A DNA stretch of 64,000 nt from Osmia lignaria lignaria (GCF_051020975.1 NC_135042.1:1146001-1210000), one strand, 5' to 3'; shown: positions 31,220-41,680, counted from the first letter of the stretch. Numbers and translations: made by a program. The notes: generated from the sequence alone by a model not told the origin.

Positions 31220-31264
31220 ATGAAATTGCAAGGTTCGCAAGAACTTGAACATTGCAAAGAATAA
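31220..31264 (+). CDS. Divergent short ORF, MKLQG family, copy A
   Basis: A 14-codon ORF starts MKLQGSQELE on the plus strand, upstream of and divergent from paralogue A. It matches the starts of the ORFs at 32321 and 33476. It is probably a truncated member. Confidence 0.35.
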   Translation: MKLQGSQELEHCKE

Positions 31265-31806
31265 TTTTAATATCGCATTAACGATTTTACAATTTTATTT
31301 TCATATTACATTAATGAAGTAGGGGGAAGGGTGAGGCAAAGAATAAATTACAGTAATAACGATTATATAACTTTGTCATATTATTTATTTTATTATATTG
31401 TTACAAGTACGGGGATGGGTGTGGCAAAATAAATTACATTGATAATGATTATATACTTTTATTTTATCTTTATAACTTTACTATATTATTAAAATAAGTA
31501 TGGGGAAGGGTGTGACAAAAAATTCTTTTATTTTATCATTACTATATATTTATTTTCTCACCGATATTTTATAACTTATTAAAGGAAGTATGGGAAAGGG
31601 TGTGGCAGAACTAAATTACATCGATAGCGGTTATATATATAATTTATTATATTTTTATATTATGTATATTCTTATATTATTATTATTATTATATTATATT
31701 ATTATTATATTATTATTATATTATTATTATTATTATATTATTATTATTATTATATTATTATTATTATTATATTATTATTATATTATAATCATCTTCCCCG
31801 CCTTCG
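31265..31806. repeat. Spacer with repeated GGGAAGGGTGTGGCA units and ATT microsatellite
   Basis: Four units of about 95-100 bases each contain GTATGGGGAAGGGTG and AAATTACAnTGATAACG (about 31310-31640). A TAT/ATT microsatellite occupies 31660-31792. Similar units recur at 32560-32690. The ORF in the microsatellite (31590-31820) is Ile/Tyr-rich by composition only. Confidence 0.7.
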
Positions 31807-32162
31807 GCTATAACAGATAAAATAAAATATCGATTAATACATAGTAAAAATCTAATAAAACAAAAAAAAGCGGGCAAGTAACTCACGTCCAACTACTCCC
31901 GGAACAACTGCGGCAAGTAAAAATTTGCTTCCGCCCATACTTTCGTGCAATTCCGCCGCCTCTCTATTCGCTCCCGGCGAATATTTGGGAAATTACTTAT
32001 ATGTACATAGCCCATTGATCGCAGGGCAGCGGCTGTTAACAAAAAAACGAATTAAAAACAAATAAAATCTATGCACTAAAAGTAATTATTGAAAAACTAC
32101 TTACGCTGAGAGGCGATGAACGCCTCTAATGCTAGAATTTGCAAATTTGTTAATTTTTCCAT
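31807..32162 (-). CDS. Small spliced Maverick gene, paralogue B
   Basis: Exon 1 is 32162-32105 (MEKLTNLQILALEAFIASQ), with donor GTAAGTAG. A 72-base intron has an AG acceptor before 32032. Exon 2 (32032-31887) reads in frame with an Arg-rich segment (NIRRERIERRRNCTK) and LPQLFRE, then stops at about 31893. A second donor GTGAGT (31886) and TTATAG acceptor (31808) define another short intron in the 3' untranslated part. About 66 aa. Exon 1 length is identical to A, and the intron phase is the same in A, B and C. Confidence 0.5.
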
Positions 32163-32200
32163 TGTAATGGTATAATGGTATAATGGTATAAACGCCGCGT

Positions 32201-32220
32201 TGATGCGTTTATAAAGCAAA
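32201..32220 (-). promoter_or_regulatory. TATA promoter of paralogue B
   Basis: TTTGCTTTATAAACGCATCA on the minus strand, about 45 bases before ATG 32162. It matches the promoters of A and C in the GCTTTATAAAC core. Confidence 0.55.
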
Positions 32221-32320
32221 GAGGAATCATCTCCCTCCATTTCTAACAATGAAAACAGCTGACACATTCTGAGAATAATCTGCCAGATATCTTACATGTT
32301 TGTAACACCTCGGAATCGAC

Positions 32321-32446
32321 ATGAAATTAAAAGGTTTGCAAGAACTCGAAACCCTGCATGCGTATAAAGATACTTGGATCAGCGAACACGTGCGAGTTAG
32401 TGAATACAAAGCCTTCATGCATTTGCAGCTTCGCCCGCTCTTATAA
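32321..32446 (+). CDS. Divergent short ORF, MKLKG family, copy B
   Basis: A complete 41-codon ORF (MKLKGLQELETLHAYKDTW..., ending LQLRPLL) points away from paralogue B. It is the longest member of a three-copy family (31220, 32321, 33476). The repeated conservation of start and frame suggests coding; function unknown. Confidence 0.45.
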   Translation: MKLKGLQELETLHAYKDTWISEHVRVSEYKAFMHLQLRPLL

Positions 32447-32792
32447 ATAAAAAAACTTCGAGAATTTGAATCTCGATTTGCACCATGTTTCTAAGTTCGG
32501 GGGTTTGGGCTGGGCGTTGACGGGTCAGTCAGGACATGTCCTTATAGATTATATTATTGGGAAGGGTCAGGCAAAATAAATTACATTAATAACGGTTATA
32601 TAATTTTTATTTTCATATTATATTACATTAATGAAGTATGGGGAAGGGTGAGGTAAAGAATCAATTATACTAATAACGGTTATATATAATTGTATATGTG
32701 TTATAAACTAGGAATATACGTGTTATAAACTAAGAGTATCAACTAGGAATATATGTTATAAACTAAAAGTATAAACTAAAAGTATAAACTAC
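32447..32792. repeat. Spacer between repeat units B and C
   Basis: Contains one more GGGAAGGGTGAGG unit (32640-32690) and short TATAAACTA repeats (32695-32790). No gene recognised. Confidence 0.5.
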
Positions 32793-33090
32793 GATGGTGG
32801 CGGGGGAGGGAATATCTACCACCAGTCCGGCTATAACAGATAAAATACACATTAATACACAGTGAAATCTAATAAATCAAAATAAAAACGGATTGGCAAC
32901 TTACATCGATTTCCTCCCCAAACAAATATCGGAGGTCGAATACTTTTGATGGTGGCGGGGGGAATATCTACCACCAGTCCGGCTATAACAGATAAAGTAC
33001 ACATTAATACACAGTAAAATCTAATAAATCAAGAATAAAAACGGATTGGCAACTTACATCGATTTCCTCCCCAAACAAATATCGGAGGTC
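32793..33090. repeat. 150-bp tandem duplication duplicating exon 3 of paralogue C
   Basis: GATGGTGGCGGGGG...ATATCTACCACCAGTCCGGC and the following intron and exon end occur at about 32793-32940 and 32945-33095. The duplication creates an extra exon with intact TTATAG acceptor and GTAAGT donor. Confidence 0.7.
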
Positions 33091-33359
33091 GAATAAATCG
33101 ACCTCCGTCCATGTCGCCGCCCACCGCGATTCAAATTCGCGGCGCCGCTCCTGCCGCTCCTTGCACTTTGCGTGCAGCGTCGCGACCTTCTCCCACCGCA
33201 TTATCTCGAATCGCTGCATCATTTTTGCTGTTAAGATGAAAAAAACAACTAGTTAAAAATAAATAAAATTTACACACTACGGGTAATTGTTGAAGACTAC
33301 TTACGATTATGTTCCATAATGGCCATAAACGCCAGATTCTCTAGCCGTGACACGCTCAT
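32905..33359 (-). CDS. Small spliced Maverick gene, paralogue C
   Basis: Exon 1 is 33359-33305 (MSVSRLENLAFMAIMEHN), donor GTAAGTAG. The intron is 77 bases, acceptor AACAG. Exon 2 (33227-33058) is in frame and rich in Arg, Lys and Glu (CKERQERRREFESRW), ending LFDLRYLFGEEID as in paralogue A, then donor GTAAGT. Exon 3 starts at 32982 after TTATAG and adds four codons before a stop. About 79 aa. Intron phases match A and B. Unknown function. Confidence 0.55.
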
Positions 33360-33392
33360 TGTTATCAGCAAATAATGAATAGTAAAACGAAC

Positions 33393-33412
33393 GCGCATCG
33401 GTTTATAAAGCA
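33393..33412 (-). promoter_or_regulatory. TATA promoter of paralogue C
   Basis: GTGCTTTATAAACCGATGCG on the minus strand, about 40 bases before ATG 33359. It is nearly identical to the promoter of paralogue A. Confidence 0.6.
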
Positions 33413-33475
33413 CTGAGAAAACATCCCCTCCAAACTCTAAGTCCTGAGATGAGTAAGAACTCCGGTCTCTCTCTC

Positions 33476-33560
33476 ATGAAATTGCAAGGTTTGCATGAAC
33501 TCGGAACCCTACAGGCTTATAAAGATACTCGTGGAGCAAAGAATAAATTATGTTTTTTAC
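33476..33560 (+). CDS. Divergent short ORF, MKLQG family, copy C
   Basis: Starts MKLQGLHELGTLQAYKDT, the same opening as copy B. The ORF runs on to 33691, but beyond about 33560 it is antisense to the polymerase gene, so the true end is unclear and the copy is probably truncated. Confidence 0.35.
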
Positions 33561-35940
33561 GAATAATTATTTATTTTATAATGTCCCCAAGGCAATGTTC
33601 TTGTGGATTGTGGAATTATGAATCGTTTATCATCGTAGGGACTAAGCACCTTCTTTTCTTCACATATAGAATATACATTGTGCAATTTTGAACGAATACA
33701 TCTCTGTTCACGATGCACTTCTAAATGATCATACAAGCAACGTATATAATCATCGAAGGAAATAGTTTTCCTAACTACGTTACTTTTGACGCCCTTCACT
33801 TTTTTCGTGTCCCGTTTGCCCTCTACGCGCAAAGCATACATTTTCGACCGAAGTCCGACAAACTCAGTCATTATACACCCATTATTTTCATCCTTCATTA
33901 ATCCTGGTACTTTTTTATTTACTCGTGGCATACTGTAAACATTGTCCTCGGTATAGTCGCTCGTGTCAAACCGATGTATATCGCGTTTCATTACATCGTA
34001 TATGTCATCACATTCCAGTTCGTATATAAGACTGTCTGTGTCTGTGTATAATATTTTACAAAGATGTTTAAATTTCGGCCAAACATAATCATGATGGAAT
34101 TCGTACAAACGTGTTTTTGATATATCCAGAATGCACATACCAACATAAATGGGTTTTCTAAATTTAATTTCCAACTTTCGCATCTCTATTGCAACCAAAT
34201 GTTCCGGAAATATTGATCTGCTATGAAAATTTGGTTTTGCTATCAGGGCCTCAGCCCCGTATCTACCTTCCCATTTTGTAACTAATTTAACGTCTACATG
34301 ATTTCTAACGTTCTCCATAGTTTTACCAAAGACTGCATTATTCATTAATTTAAATAAGTTCTTTTCAAAATCATTTTTAGCTACAGTTCTAAGCTGTGTG
34401 TTTAAATTAATGTATTCGCGAAGCCATGGAGATTGTTTAAATTCTAAAACGCGATGAATTACAGAAACTTTTAAGCCATGATTTATGCATTGTTGAAGAT
34501 TGCCGTAATGGATGATGTAACGTTGCTTCTCCTGAACTGTAGCGAGTAGTTTCTCATGTTTGGCATTAGGAGGCTTCTCGCGTATTGGGCAAAAAGGTAA
34601 ATCTGCGTGCTTATCGTGTAATTCTAGCGGGTATTTCAAATCGACTTCCAAAATATATCCAATGTTCGAATTTTCGGATATTGCATGAATGTTAAAAGTT
34701 TTAATTTCATTATCGTCTAACCACTTAAACTCGCCGTAAGGTAGATACTGCGACATTGCCCATCCATACAAATTATTAACGTCGAAATATACTAAATATC
34801 GCGATGGCTCTTCGGAATTGTACGAATCCATGTATTTATTATTGGCCTTTGCATATCGATTAGAACATTGACTTAAACCACCGCGTATGCCGCGCTCTAT
34901 GAAAAGTAGCATATCGATATCTGTCAATAATTCTAATTCGATACGCGTGTGCTTCAGCATTGCATCCCACGTAAAACCAGGTAAAGTATAGTAATATGCA
35001 GGATCCAATTTGTAACTTCTCAAACAGCTGCTACGAAAATTTTCAAAAATGTCGGCCAATAATAAAACGTCTGTTTTTAGATATAAATCGCTATATTCGC
35101 CAAGTGTTTTTATATTAAAACTGCACCAGACTTTTATCGCGTGGTCATAATCCTGCTGTGAAACGGCACAGTCGCTTAGTTGATTATAAAATTTGTCACA
35201 TGTCGGCAATGTCGTCTCGTTCAGTTTCATGTAGTCGGTAACATAATCGTATGGAAAGATGCCTTTTCGTGTAAGCAAATCGAATCTTATCTCGTTCAAA
35301 ACATTAAATTGTGACCGTAAAATCGTCATATTGTCTTTCCCTAAATATGAACTCAATTTATCTAAACTTAAATTTAAAAATTTGAATGAATCTATAAATC
35401 GAAGCGAAATTTTGTAACGTTTTAAATTCATTGAAAATGAAATATATTTTTCTTTTGTAATTGGCAAGACTGATGTCGAGCCTTCGATAATCGTTACCAA
35501 TTCTTTTATTACAAAATGGGCATCGTATCCCGATAAGTTATGAAACACTATTGGTATAAAACGTTTATTTTTATAATTTAAATTACATCCCTGATGAGCA
35601 GGTCTTCGGTAACGACCAGTGAAATGGCAATGATCTCGAACTTTTATTTCGTCGATGTCGAACGGTTTTTCGCAAATATAACAATGCGTCGCATTCATAT
35701 AATTTTCTCTTTCATCATCCGTCAAATTTGTCATGGGCACAATCGTATTAAATAATGGTGCAATTTTTCTTACAAGGTTCTCAAGTTCATTCACGAACCA
35801 TTCCGCACAGTCAGGACCCCGATACGCGCGATACTCACACACCGATGCGTTGTACGAACAGTGAAAATAATATCCCACACTGTATGCTTCGTGCTGCTTC
35901 ACTCGAACTTGCGAAGAACCGTCGTGGCTTTGGCGAATGT
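33557..35940 (-). pseudogene. Protein-primed DNA polymerase B, N-terminus missing
   Basis: The open part is about 780 aa, against more than 1000 in complete Polinton polymerases. Exonuclease motif II is present (HNLSGYDAHF) but motif I (the DFE segment) is missing. A Cys/His finger precedes it (CYICEKPFDID...HCHFTGRYRRPAHQGC). Polymerase motifs are A (YFDVNNLYGWAMSQ), B (KLMNNAVFGKTMENVR) and C (YTDTDSLIYE). There is no ATG at the start of the homologous part; sequence upstream of about 35940 is not polymerase-like. It would replicate the element by protein priming. Truncated, otherwise undamaged. Confidence 0.85.
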
Positions 35941-36000
35941 TCAGACCCCGCTTGAGATACGCAGGAGATTCTATAACAATAATCCGATCCCAGGGGCTAT

Positions 36001-36465
36001 TTGGAGGATCATCTTCTCCTGAACCCTGATAAAATAATGCCAGCCAATTATAACCTCGTTCAACTATCAGAGGATTTCGATGATGTTCAAGGCAAAATCG
36101 ACTATCTAGCCCGCAAGTGCCCGAAATATATTACGTCTCCAATATCTTTTGAGACTAAGGGCTCCAAAGTGCAATTTACATCTAATTGCCAGTCAGGAAT
36201 GCGGATCCGCGATCGTAATGAAGGGGAAACTACTGCCCAATACCAGACTCGGGTTCGAATAGAGGGCGATATAGAAGACTATGAAAATGTAGAACATCTT
36301 ACATCTGCCGAGCAACTCTCTGGCACTCTTTGTCTTCTCGGGGAACGCCCAATTTCATTCGCGGCAATGTATCCCGCTTATGCATACCGTGACTCTACTA
36401 ACTGTAGTCAGGTTTCGAACCTTACTTATAGAGCTGCGAGAAGAATAGTATACGCGTCAACTTGA
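36001..36465 (+). CDS. Unrecognised 154-aa ORF
   Basis: The ORF has balanced, acidic protein-like composition (VQLSEDFDDVQGKIDYLARK, AEQLSGTLCLLGERPISF). I do not recognise it. It lies between the broken polymerase and the tRNA-like sequence and may belong to a different inserted element or an endogenous viral fragment. An antisense frame is also open for part of its length, so coding is not certain. Confidence 0.35.
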   Translation: MEDHLLLNPDKIMPANYNLVQLSEDFDDVQGKIDYLARKCPKYITSPISFETKGSKVQFTSNCQSGMRIRDRNEGETTAQYQTRVRIEGDIEDYENVEHLTSAEQLSGTLCLLGERPISFAAMYPAYAYRDSTNCSQVSNLTYRAARRIVYAST

Positions 36466-36504
36466 TCGTAAAGCTACACTGTCGAGTAAGCCAGTAGTCT
36501 TACT

Positions 36505-36575
36505 CTCCCTCTAGCTTCATGGATAGAGCACCACCAGTCGAAGGTGGAGATCCGGGTTCGAATCCCGGGGGGGAC
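36505..36575 (+). tRNA. tRNA-Arg(TCG)-like sequence, probably pseudo
   Basis: It folds as a cloverleaf. The D-arm is AGCTTCATGGATAGAGC. The anticodon stem CCACC/GGTGG encloses AGTCGAA (anticodon TCG), and the T-arm is CCGGGTTCGAATCCCGG. The acceptor stem pairs at six of seven positions with G-T pairs. Base 33 is G instead of the universal T, which argues against a working tRNA. It stands directly beside the 28S fragment and R2 element. It could be a tRNA-derived SINE head. Confidence 0.55.
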
Positions 36576-36584
36576 CCCGTTTTT

Positions 36585-36610
36585 GGCGGGAGTAACTACG
36601 ACTCTCTTAA
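36585..36610 (+). rRNA. 26-bp fragment of 28S rRNA at R2 junction
   Basis: GGCGGGAGTAACTACGACTCTCTTAA matches 28S just upstream of the R2 target site (one C for T change). It has no further 28S on its left, where the tRNA-like sequence lies. Some R2 transcripts are cut by their ribozyme inside 28S, so a short 28S leader can be carried to a new site; that is one possible origin. Confidence 0.75.
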
Positions 36611-37252
36611 AAGTCATACGCCAAAAGCAATACGCTGGTGGCTGTTGACTATTTTCGCGCAAGGTCTTAGGAGATTGGGTTCCTTTCTCGATGCAGGCCC
36701 CTGTAGGCGGTCGTTTGAGGTGTCGGGGCTTTGCCCTAGAATCCGAGATCAGTCCTACGAGTCGTAGTTAAGCAAGCAGCCACCTCTTCGATGGTTCCCG
36801 CCACCAGTATCTCTTCCCTTCTTGGCGCGGGAAATACCTTGAGAAGGTAGATTTCGAGTTCTTCAAATATTCTGTTGACAGGCCAGTTCTTAATATTCTC
36901 GCAAATTCCATTGAGATGCGAGACGTGGTATTCTGTGCCCTGAGAGGGTTCAATACGGTGAAAAGTTCGCAGATCTCGTTTACCAGGCAGGTGCCAGCTT
37001 CACCTGAATGTTGGTCTTCTATAGCCGCTTGCTCTTCTTGCGGTACATCAGGTTCGCTCATTTCTCTTATGAGCTCTAGGACCTTGTCCTTATGTTTGGC
37101 ACTACACCGCTGCCCTTTGATTGCTTCGAGGGTGCGGTTTGTAAAATAGGGTAAAAGTGCCTGGTTAATGAACCGTTCACCCTTCATTGTCAGGTACGCC
37201 TCCTGCCGTGCCAGGAGGGCTGCCTCTTCAGCGCTCCATGGAGCTTTCCGAT
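36611..37252 (-). pseudogene. R2 element a: inverted 5' segment with Myb-like domain
   Basis: On the minus strand the peptide APWSAEEAALLARQEAYLT and then GERFINQALLPYFTNRTLEAIKGQR match the Myb-like region of R2 proteins. The ORF continues to 36768. The rest of this R2 lies on the plus strand from 37253, so the 5' part is inverted. No zinc fingers are seen. The layout resembles twin-priming inversions known from L1. Confidence 0.7.
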
Positions 37253-39700
37253 TAACAACGCTTGTAAGCAGAAGAACGACTCAGAGGAAACATGACGCGC
37301 GGAAATGCACACCAAAGAAGGTCATCACCAAAAGACGGCTAAGACGAGCCGAATATGCACAAACGCAACGCGCCTGGCGTAAAAATCCTTTTCAGTGCCT
37401 AAGATCTATACTGAAAAGGAAGACTGCCACAAACACACCAAACAAAGATGTAATGACATCTTTCTGGTGCACGGTGATGACGAATGATAGTTCCGAAACA
37501 CCTGGAACTAAGCATGAGCAACCGACAATACAGGCTCTATGGGAGCCAATTGAAAGCTGGGAGGTTAAAAAGGCCTACCCCGCACTCACAACGGCTCCGG
37601 GCCCAGATGAAGTCACATCAAGGCAACTAAGAGCAATGCCTTTGGGTATTCTACTGAGAGTACTTAATCTTTTTCTATTATGCGGTAAAATACCTCAACG
37701 CCTACTGGAATCAAGAACTACGCTGATTCCCAAAAAAGAAACCGCATCTGAACCTGGTGACTTCCGTCCTATAACTGTTTCATCAGTTATCGCAAGGACG
37801 TGTCATAAAATACTAGCAAATTGCCTTCTGCGATTAGTCGAGCTCGATACAAGGCAAAATGCTTTTACTCCTGTAGATGGGTGTGCAGAAAACGTTTTTC
37901 TGTTTGACATGGTGCTGCGCCACCATCGGCAAAACTTTAAGCCATTATATTTGGCATCTGTGGACATAGCCAAAGTGTTTGATTGCGTCACGCATCGTAC
38001 GATTAGCGATACATTGGTTACCAAGGGTCTCCCTGGTCCAATGATATCGTACATAAATTATATATATGAAAACAGCACAACTAGACTGAAATGCGCTGAC
38101 TGGATGTCTGATGAAATCCACCCAAAATGTGGGGTTAAACAACGGGACCCACTGTCGCCCATAATCTTTAACATGGTGATCGGCAGACTACTCCGCCAAA
38201 TACCTAAGGAGATTGGAGTGGAAATAGCTGGAATCCATTATAATGTTTTCGCTTTTGCGGAATTTTAATTTTTATTGCCTCAACACCGCAAGGTCTCCAG
38301 CAAACGCCTGATCTGGCAGTAAAATTCCTCGCTCAGTGTGGCCTTATTATTAACACCAATAAATCTTTTACGGTGACCATGAGGAATGTTCCACATATGA
38401 AAAGATCCGTGGTGGACGTTAATACCAAGTTCCAATGCCTTGGACGTACCATGCCGGCAATGAAAAGATCTAACGAATGGAAGTATCTGGGTATACCATT
38501 CACCCCAGAAGGACGTTCCGTGTTTGAGCCAGAGCAGAGGCTCAAAGAAGAATTGGAGGTGCTCACTAGAGCTCCTCTAAAACCGCAACAACGCTTATTC
38601 GCATTAAGAAATATGATTCTACCTGGCCTGTATCATATATTAACGCTGGGTAATACAACCCTTAGCAGGCTTAAGAAGGTAGATATCTTGGTGAGAGGAG
38701 CCGTAAGAAAATGGCTCGGCCTTCCACATGACACGCCTAATGCGTATATTCATGCGAATGTGAAGGACGGTGGTCTGTCTGTACCATCGATGAGGTGGCT
38801 AATGCCCCTTAGACGAATGGAGAGATTTGAGGGCCTAACAAAAAAAGGTGTTGGCCTGGGTCCCTTCATCTCCCAAGAAATAAATATCGCCATTAGGCGT
38901 TTAAAGGATGGACAAATAATAATGGACAACCGTCAGAAACTCGAAAAACGCTGGGCACGAGTTTTATATCAATCGACGGATGGAATGGCTCTGAAGTACT
39001 CTAGTAAGGTTCCACAGCAACATCAGTGGATTACAGAAGGAAACATGTTCCTTTCCGGAAGAGACTTCGTAAACTCAACGAAGCTGTGCATAAATGCGAT
39101 GCCTACAAGGTCGAGGACAACCAGGGGTCGAAGAGAAGACCGCCTATGCAGAGCAGGCTGCAATGAAAAAGAAACGCTGAACCATGTGTTACAGCGGTGT
39201 CATAGAACACATGGTGCAAGAGTGGCAAGACACAATGCCATAGCAGCCTACGTCAAAAGAGCACTCAGCAAGAAGTCTGAGATTGTTGACGAAGAGCCAC
39301 ATTTTAACACCGAAAATGGGCTCCGAAAACCAGACCTTGTGGCTAAGCAAAAAGATACCGCGATGGTAGTAGACGCGCAAATAGTAAGTGAGCAGACCGA
39401 TCTTATTAGAGCTCGCGAGAAAAAGATTGAGTACTACAAAGAGCTAGAAGAGGCCATTAAGAACAAATATAGAACCACTAAGGTAATATTTACCTCTGCT
39501 ATCATTTCCTGTAGAGGAATTTGGAGCGAACGATCAGCAGAGGACTTAATAAAAGCGAAAATCCTAAGAAAGGGAGAGTTGAAAGTACTGTCATCCCGAG
39601 TCCTGATTGGAGGCATAAATGCCTTTTGGATTTTTAATAAGAGCACGTCGATCGCAAAAAGAAGAACGGGAATTGGATAATCATACTCAAGTGATCTAGA
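37253..39700 (+). pseudogene. R2 element a: reverse transcriptase and endonuclease
   Basis: The plus strand carries the R2 spacer (KRRLRRAEYAQTQRAWRKNP), then RT motifs (LIPKK, DFRPITVSS, ASVDIAKVFDCVTH, GVKQRDPLSPIIFN). At the catalytic box it reads FAFAEF and stops at 38268, so the expected ADD is destroyed by a frameshift or deletion. Coding resumes at 38290. The second part (38373-39680) has the thumb, the CCHC motif (CRAGC...HVLQRCHRTHG) and the restriction-like endonuclease (KPDLVAKQ, VVDAQIVSE). It ends RTGIG followed by only about 20 bases before 28S sequence. Dead element. Confidence 0.85.
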
Positions 39701-39705
39701 TGACG

Positions 39706-39754
<49 letters not shown>

Positions 39755-39793
39755 AAAAGCGCGGGTAAACGGCGGCAGTAACTATGACTCTCT
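39701..39793 (+). rRNA. 28S rRNA fragment upstream of R2 site
   Basis: TGACGCAATGTGATTTCTGC and following, including CCAGTGCTCTGAATGTCAAC and GCGCGGGTAAACGGCGGCAG, are conserved 28S sequence. It runs to GACTCTCT, just before the R2 cleavage site. It is sandwiched between two R2 elements. One change (GGCGGC for GGCGGG) and a few others suggest it is not functional. Confidence 0.9.
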
Positions 39794-41008
39794 CTCTCCC
39801 AACGAAGAGGACGCTTTACACCACAAGACGTCATAGGACCAGGCCTTCTAGCGCTCACCAAGGCACCACTCAAACCGCAGCACAGACTATTTGCGCTGCG
39901 GTATGGGCTTATCCCTCGTCTGTACTATCATCTGGCGCTTGGAGACGTCGCGATAAGCATCCTCAACAAGGTGGACGTCCAAGTACGAGAAGCACTCAGG
40001 AGGTGGCTGAATCTTTCCCATGATGTCCCCACTGCGTACTTTCACGCAGACATCAAAGATGGAGGACTAGGGATTCCTTCCCTGAGATGGACAGCGCCGC
40101 TCCAACGGATGGGAAGATTGAAATCACTCAGGAACTTGATCAGGAAATCACCATGGAACCTCGATACGACACCTGGATGACGTCAAGAAGCGGTGGGCTG
40201 AACTTCTATACAAGTCCGTCGACGGCAAGGGCCTCCGTGAATCGAGGAAGACACCGCAACAACATCAGTGGATAGATGATGGAACCCGACTCCTAAATGG
40301 GAAGGACTTCATTAACTGTGTGAGAGCGAGGATCGGCGCCCTGCCAACCAAATCAAGATCCAGCAGAGGGAGATCCGTTGACCGACAGTGCCCGGCAGGC
40401 TGCTCGGCCCAGGAAACCCTCAACCACATAGTTCAGCACTGCCACCGAACACACGGAATGCGCGTGAGGAGACATAACGCAACAGTCTCATACATAGTGC
40501 GCAACGCCAGACGTCAGGGGTACCAGGTACAGACAGAGCCGCAGTACCATACAGACGAGGGAATCCGGAAACCAGACATCGTGGCAACTATGGGTAGAAC
40601 GACAGTTGTCATAGATGCCCAGATCGTGAGCGAGCAAACAGATCTCGACCAGGCCCACAAGAGGAAAACAGAGTACTACTCCGAAAACGCCAGCCTCTCA
40701 ACCAAGATCCTGGAAACTGAAAGGAGCGAGGACGTCAAATTCCTATCAGCGACAATGTCCTGGAGAGGAGTTTGGAGTGCAAAGTCGGCAGATGAACTTG
40801 TGAAGCTAGGAATCATCAGGAAGAACGAGCTCAAAGTCCTATCAACGAGAGCCTTAGTTGAAACCCTAGGAAACTACCGCCTCTTCTCAAGAGTCACTAC
40901 GGTCAGACGCGTCGGTATAGGTTAAGGTTGTTAGAATGTATCCATGTTCAGGTGCTACCTAGGTATAAGTATTTCCCATACTGTAATGGTAATAAAGGAA
41001 ATAAATTT
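39794..41008 (+). pseudogene. R2 element b, 5'-truncated, at the canonical 28S site
   Basis: Starts within the RT thumb region, with frameshifts (39784-40023, 39971-40180, 40087-40275). It then has an open C-terminal part (40320-40925): CPAGCSAQETLNHIVQHCHR, KPDIVATMG, VVIDAQIVSEQTD, which is the CCHC and endonuclease region. The 3' untranslated part is about 85 bases ending ATAAATTT, joined to TAGCCAAATG at 41009, the exact R2 target. Protein identity to element a looks only about half, so it is another R2 lineage. Confidence 0.88.
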
Positions 41009-41019
41009 TAGCCAAATGT

Positions 41020-41067
<48 letters not shown>

Positions 41068-41124
41068 TCTGTCCCTATCTACTTTCTAGCGAAACCACTG
41101 CCAAGGGAACGGGCTTGGAAAAAT

Positions 41125-41162
<38 letters not shown>

Positions 41163-41572
41163 TTGGCATTGTAAGGAGACATGAGAGGTGTAGCATAAGT
41201 GGGAGATTTTATATCGCCGGTGAAATACCACTACTTTCATAGTTTCTTTACTTATTCGGTTAGGCGGAGCGCGTCCACCGTGGTTTCGACCCGGTTGTCA
41301 CGGAATTCTAGAACCAAGCGTACAAGAGTGGTGTGAGGCCTTGCGCCGATCGCCGATAATACTCCGGCGTGATCCGAGGACACTGCCAGGCCGGGAGTTT
41401 GACTGGGGCGGTACATCTGTTAAAGAATAACGCAGGTGTCCTAAGGCCAGCTCAGCGAGGACAGAATCCTCGCGTAGAGCAAAAGGGCAAAAGCTGGCTT
41501 GATCTCGATGTTCAGTACGCATAGAGACTGTGAAAGCACGGCCTATCGATCCTTTTGGCTTGAAGAGTTTTC

Positions 41573-41610
<38 letters not shown>

Positions 41611-41642
41611 ACTTGTGGCGGCCAAGCGTTCATAGCGACGTC

Positions 41643-41680
<38 letters not shown>

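Larger units (their letters stand above)
20886..36000. mobile_element. Maverick/Polinton element, right end truncated
   Basis: The gene set is diagnostic: DDE integrase, protein-primed DNA polymerase B, A32-type packaging ATPase, adenain-type protease, and two capsid proteins (hexon and penton). Gene order and sizes fit insect Polintons, also described as adintovirus-like. The polymerase lacks its N-terminus and no right terminal repeat is visible, so the boundary near 36000 is approximate. Confidence 0.85.

Noticed and set aside
31590..31820. 76-aa hydrophobic ORF
   Set aside because: It is the translation of an ATT/TAT microsatellite.
20886..36000. Terminal inverted repeats of the Maverick
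   Set aside because: I looked for the left minisatellite sequence inverted on the right and did not find it; the right end seems lost.
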